Assembly (NCBI GenBank): GCA_958299035.1
Contig: CATQJL010000001.1
Span: 33,125,128 to 33,189,127 of the forward strand
Length of the DNA: 64,000 nucleotides
Direction: 5' to 3'
Source of the DNA: Cylicocyclus nassatus
Taxonomy: Eukaryota > Nematoda > Chromadorea > Rhabditida > Strongylidae
Shown here: positions 62,245 to 64,000 of the stretch, piece after piece
How positions within the stretch are numbered: position 1 is the first letter of the stretch
Layout: each line of letters opens with the position of its first letter
The notes under the pieces: generated by a model
Seen by the model: only the letters and a program-made list of their open reading frames with translations
Told to the model about the DNA's origin: nothing
The model's database searches: none
Program-made: the position numbers and the translations under genes

Positions 62245-63905
62245 ATTTTAGAAAAATTTCTTTCTGTGATTCCAGCTCCAACTCTACGTACAAGCAGAAT
62301 GCCAAGTTTTTGTGAGCGAGAAAAGCTTTTAGGTGGTACCAGTGATTAGAAGTGCTTATTTTTACTAAGAAGCGATGAGGAGCACGACAACGTTAATATT
62401 TGATGTATTTTTGTTTACAAAAATGATTTGCTGTACGCAGTAAATTGGAAGATAATCAAAAAATATTGAAGATGTAGTGTTTATGGGAATACATCTCTTC
62501 TTTATCTGTTTTCTGAGATGCGGGATTTTTTCTAACCATACCTAGTAGTAGAACGATGAGTAATTTTGTAGCCGATTTTTTATCAAAAGTATCTGTGTGC
62601 ATTTGCGCCTGACAAGCTAAACAGATTCAGAAAACTTTTGAGACTTGAATAGAATGATTATCAAGCATGACATGAAAAGGATTGCCTGTAAGTTTTGCAA
62701 GGGTAAGTCTTCTATTGGAGCTCTTGATCACCATTTCCTATGTTTCTCGAAGCCATAACTTTCCTTGAATCACAGAATAAAAATTTCTATTCCAAAGGGG
62801 CTATAGTGAAGGGCTTAACTAGATATTCTTGAGCCAGTGTTTCTTGAGCACCTTATAATTACCAGCATTTCAAGAAGTCACAGTCCATAAAATTCACGAT
62901 CTAGTCAAATTATGCACGCGAAATACGAAGACGAGAGACAGTGATGGTCAGTTCAGCAGTCCAAAAATTAGCATTTTAGATGATGATTGATGGCGGCAAC
63001 TTTTGAGCATTCAGTCAATGAGGAAGATAAAGCGCCTTTTCGAGAAGAAGTTATTGACAGTTCCATGGAGCTAGGCACCTCAGCTTGATAAACAACCATA
63101 GCCGCTTACGGTTCAGCAAAGGCAGTTTTGAGTCTATTTCTGACAACAAAATGCTTTGCATCCATAACACTCGGAACTCAAATTGAAAAAGCTTCAATTG
63201 TTTGGGCTTCTTGTATGGAGGTAAGAGGTTTGTGGTCTTGCTCTGCGTTTCTTCACTCTTTTCTGTTGAGGATTTGTTTTGATGGTTCGTCAAATCCAAA
63301 GAAAGCAAAGATTCTAGAGCTCTGACAGAAATAAAATGCAGTTCTGATTGTTAGATAAATGATATAGAATTCAGAAAGTGACAAAGGTTCGTGGACGAGC
63401 ATCCATGAATCAAAGTCTCTGAAATTTTCGTCTCGTAAGCGTGATGTTTGATAAGTCGTCTTTACCCAGATTCCATACTCATTTCAAAAAAAGAAATTGA
63501 AAGCGGGACATCTACATAGTTCTTGAAATCTCCGCCTCCTTTACAATTTTCTTCTGGGAAAAACTAGCCAACCTCAATAGTGCCATAGCAGATCTTCGAC
63601 CAAGCTTCTTCAGTCTTCCTATGCATAAGAAAAAATTTTCTTGTGTTCTACATACAGAGTTCCTGTGTTTTTTCTGAGTTGATTTGTATTCAAAGTGTTT
63701 TCGGAATCTTATATTTTGTATTACACTCCGTATAAGGTTCTCTAATATCTACCACTACAGAAAAGAGTCGGTACAACGCTCCTTAACTTGCGGACAGTCC
63801 TGAACTGATTGAATAACTCTCTCAGCAATGGCTCGGATAATTTTCACATTATCGCTTGATCACACAGTAGAATCCCTGCATTGACAGCCTACTTGATGAA
63901 TCCAC
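62245..63905. other. no gene recognised
   Basis: AT-rich DNA; an 85-codon minus-strand frame at 63,051-63,308 is unsupported by splice sites or composition. Confidence 0.35.
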
Positions 63906-63907
63906 CT

Positions 63908-64000
63908 CGGGGCTCGGCACGAGCTGGCACCAGAAAATTTTCAAAACGAAGTCCCTTTTGATTATGAAAATTTCATCGAAGTCACTTTTAACCCTAAATT
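63908..64000. mobile_element. hAT-type element, cut by window end
   Basis: GGGGCTCGGCACGAGCTGGC followed by ACTTCGTTTT-complement words matches the right end of the 34,577 element in inverse orientation. The other end is outside the window. Confidence 0.6.

Overview
This window is eukaryotic, almost certainly nematode. Coding information sits in short exons separated by GT-AG introns (some about 40 bp, many ending TTTCAG). The ATG of both esterase copies directly follows a splice acceptor with no coding exon upstream, as expected for spliced-leader trans-splicing. The DNA is AT-rich and dense with non-autonomous DNA transposons. There are no operons with ribosome binding sites, no rRNA, no CRISPR array and no intact tRNA gene.

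Layout. 1-6.3 kb: transposon debris, including a nested MITE and an hAT-type element with its 8-bp target duplication. 6.3-25.6 kb: a head-to-tail segmental duplication carrying two secreted type-B carboxylesterase genes on the minus strand. The distal copy (19,678-24,176) looks intact, with signal peptide, GHSAG serine, KE acid and AAHASE histidine. The proximal copy (6,707-16,936) has the same 14 exons but two single-base frameshifts, and its introns hold several kb of transposons. 25.6-32.2 kb: no recognised gene; a 604-bp perfect TG microsatellite, a 125-bp tandem array and palindromic repeats. 32.2-45 kb: a cluster of foldback elements with mariner-type ends (TTAGG...) and an hAT-type element. 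41.9-48.9 kb: a second direct duplication, with two copies of an unrecognised minus-strand gene, both frame-broken, the second interrupted downstream by a Helitron. 48.9-50.2 kb: a decayed repetitive Pro/Gln/Thr gene followed by a Tc1-type transposase relic. 50.2-64 kb: mostly repeats, one credible unknown four-exon gene (56,012-57,124, minus) and a speculative two-exon microprotein (62,032-62,238, minus).

The genes do not form a pathway. The biological story is local gene duplication followed by lineage-specific transposon loading, readable directly from paired filled and empty sites: a Helitron in one duplicate and not the other, a MITE in one arm of a palindrome, a MITE abutting a splice donor. 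Several frame breaks lie in short homopolymers, so read-level sequence errors remain an alternative to real pseudogenes. I found no self-evident new molecular system. The most unusual structures are a motif shared by otherwise different mariner-type foldback elements, and foldback elements whose arms carry inward-facing tRNA-like modules.
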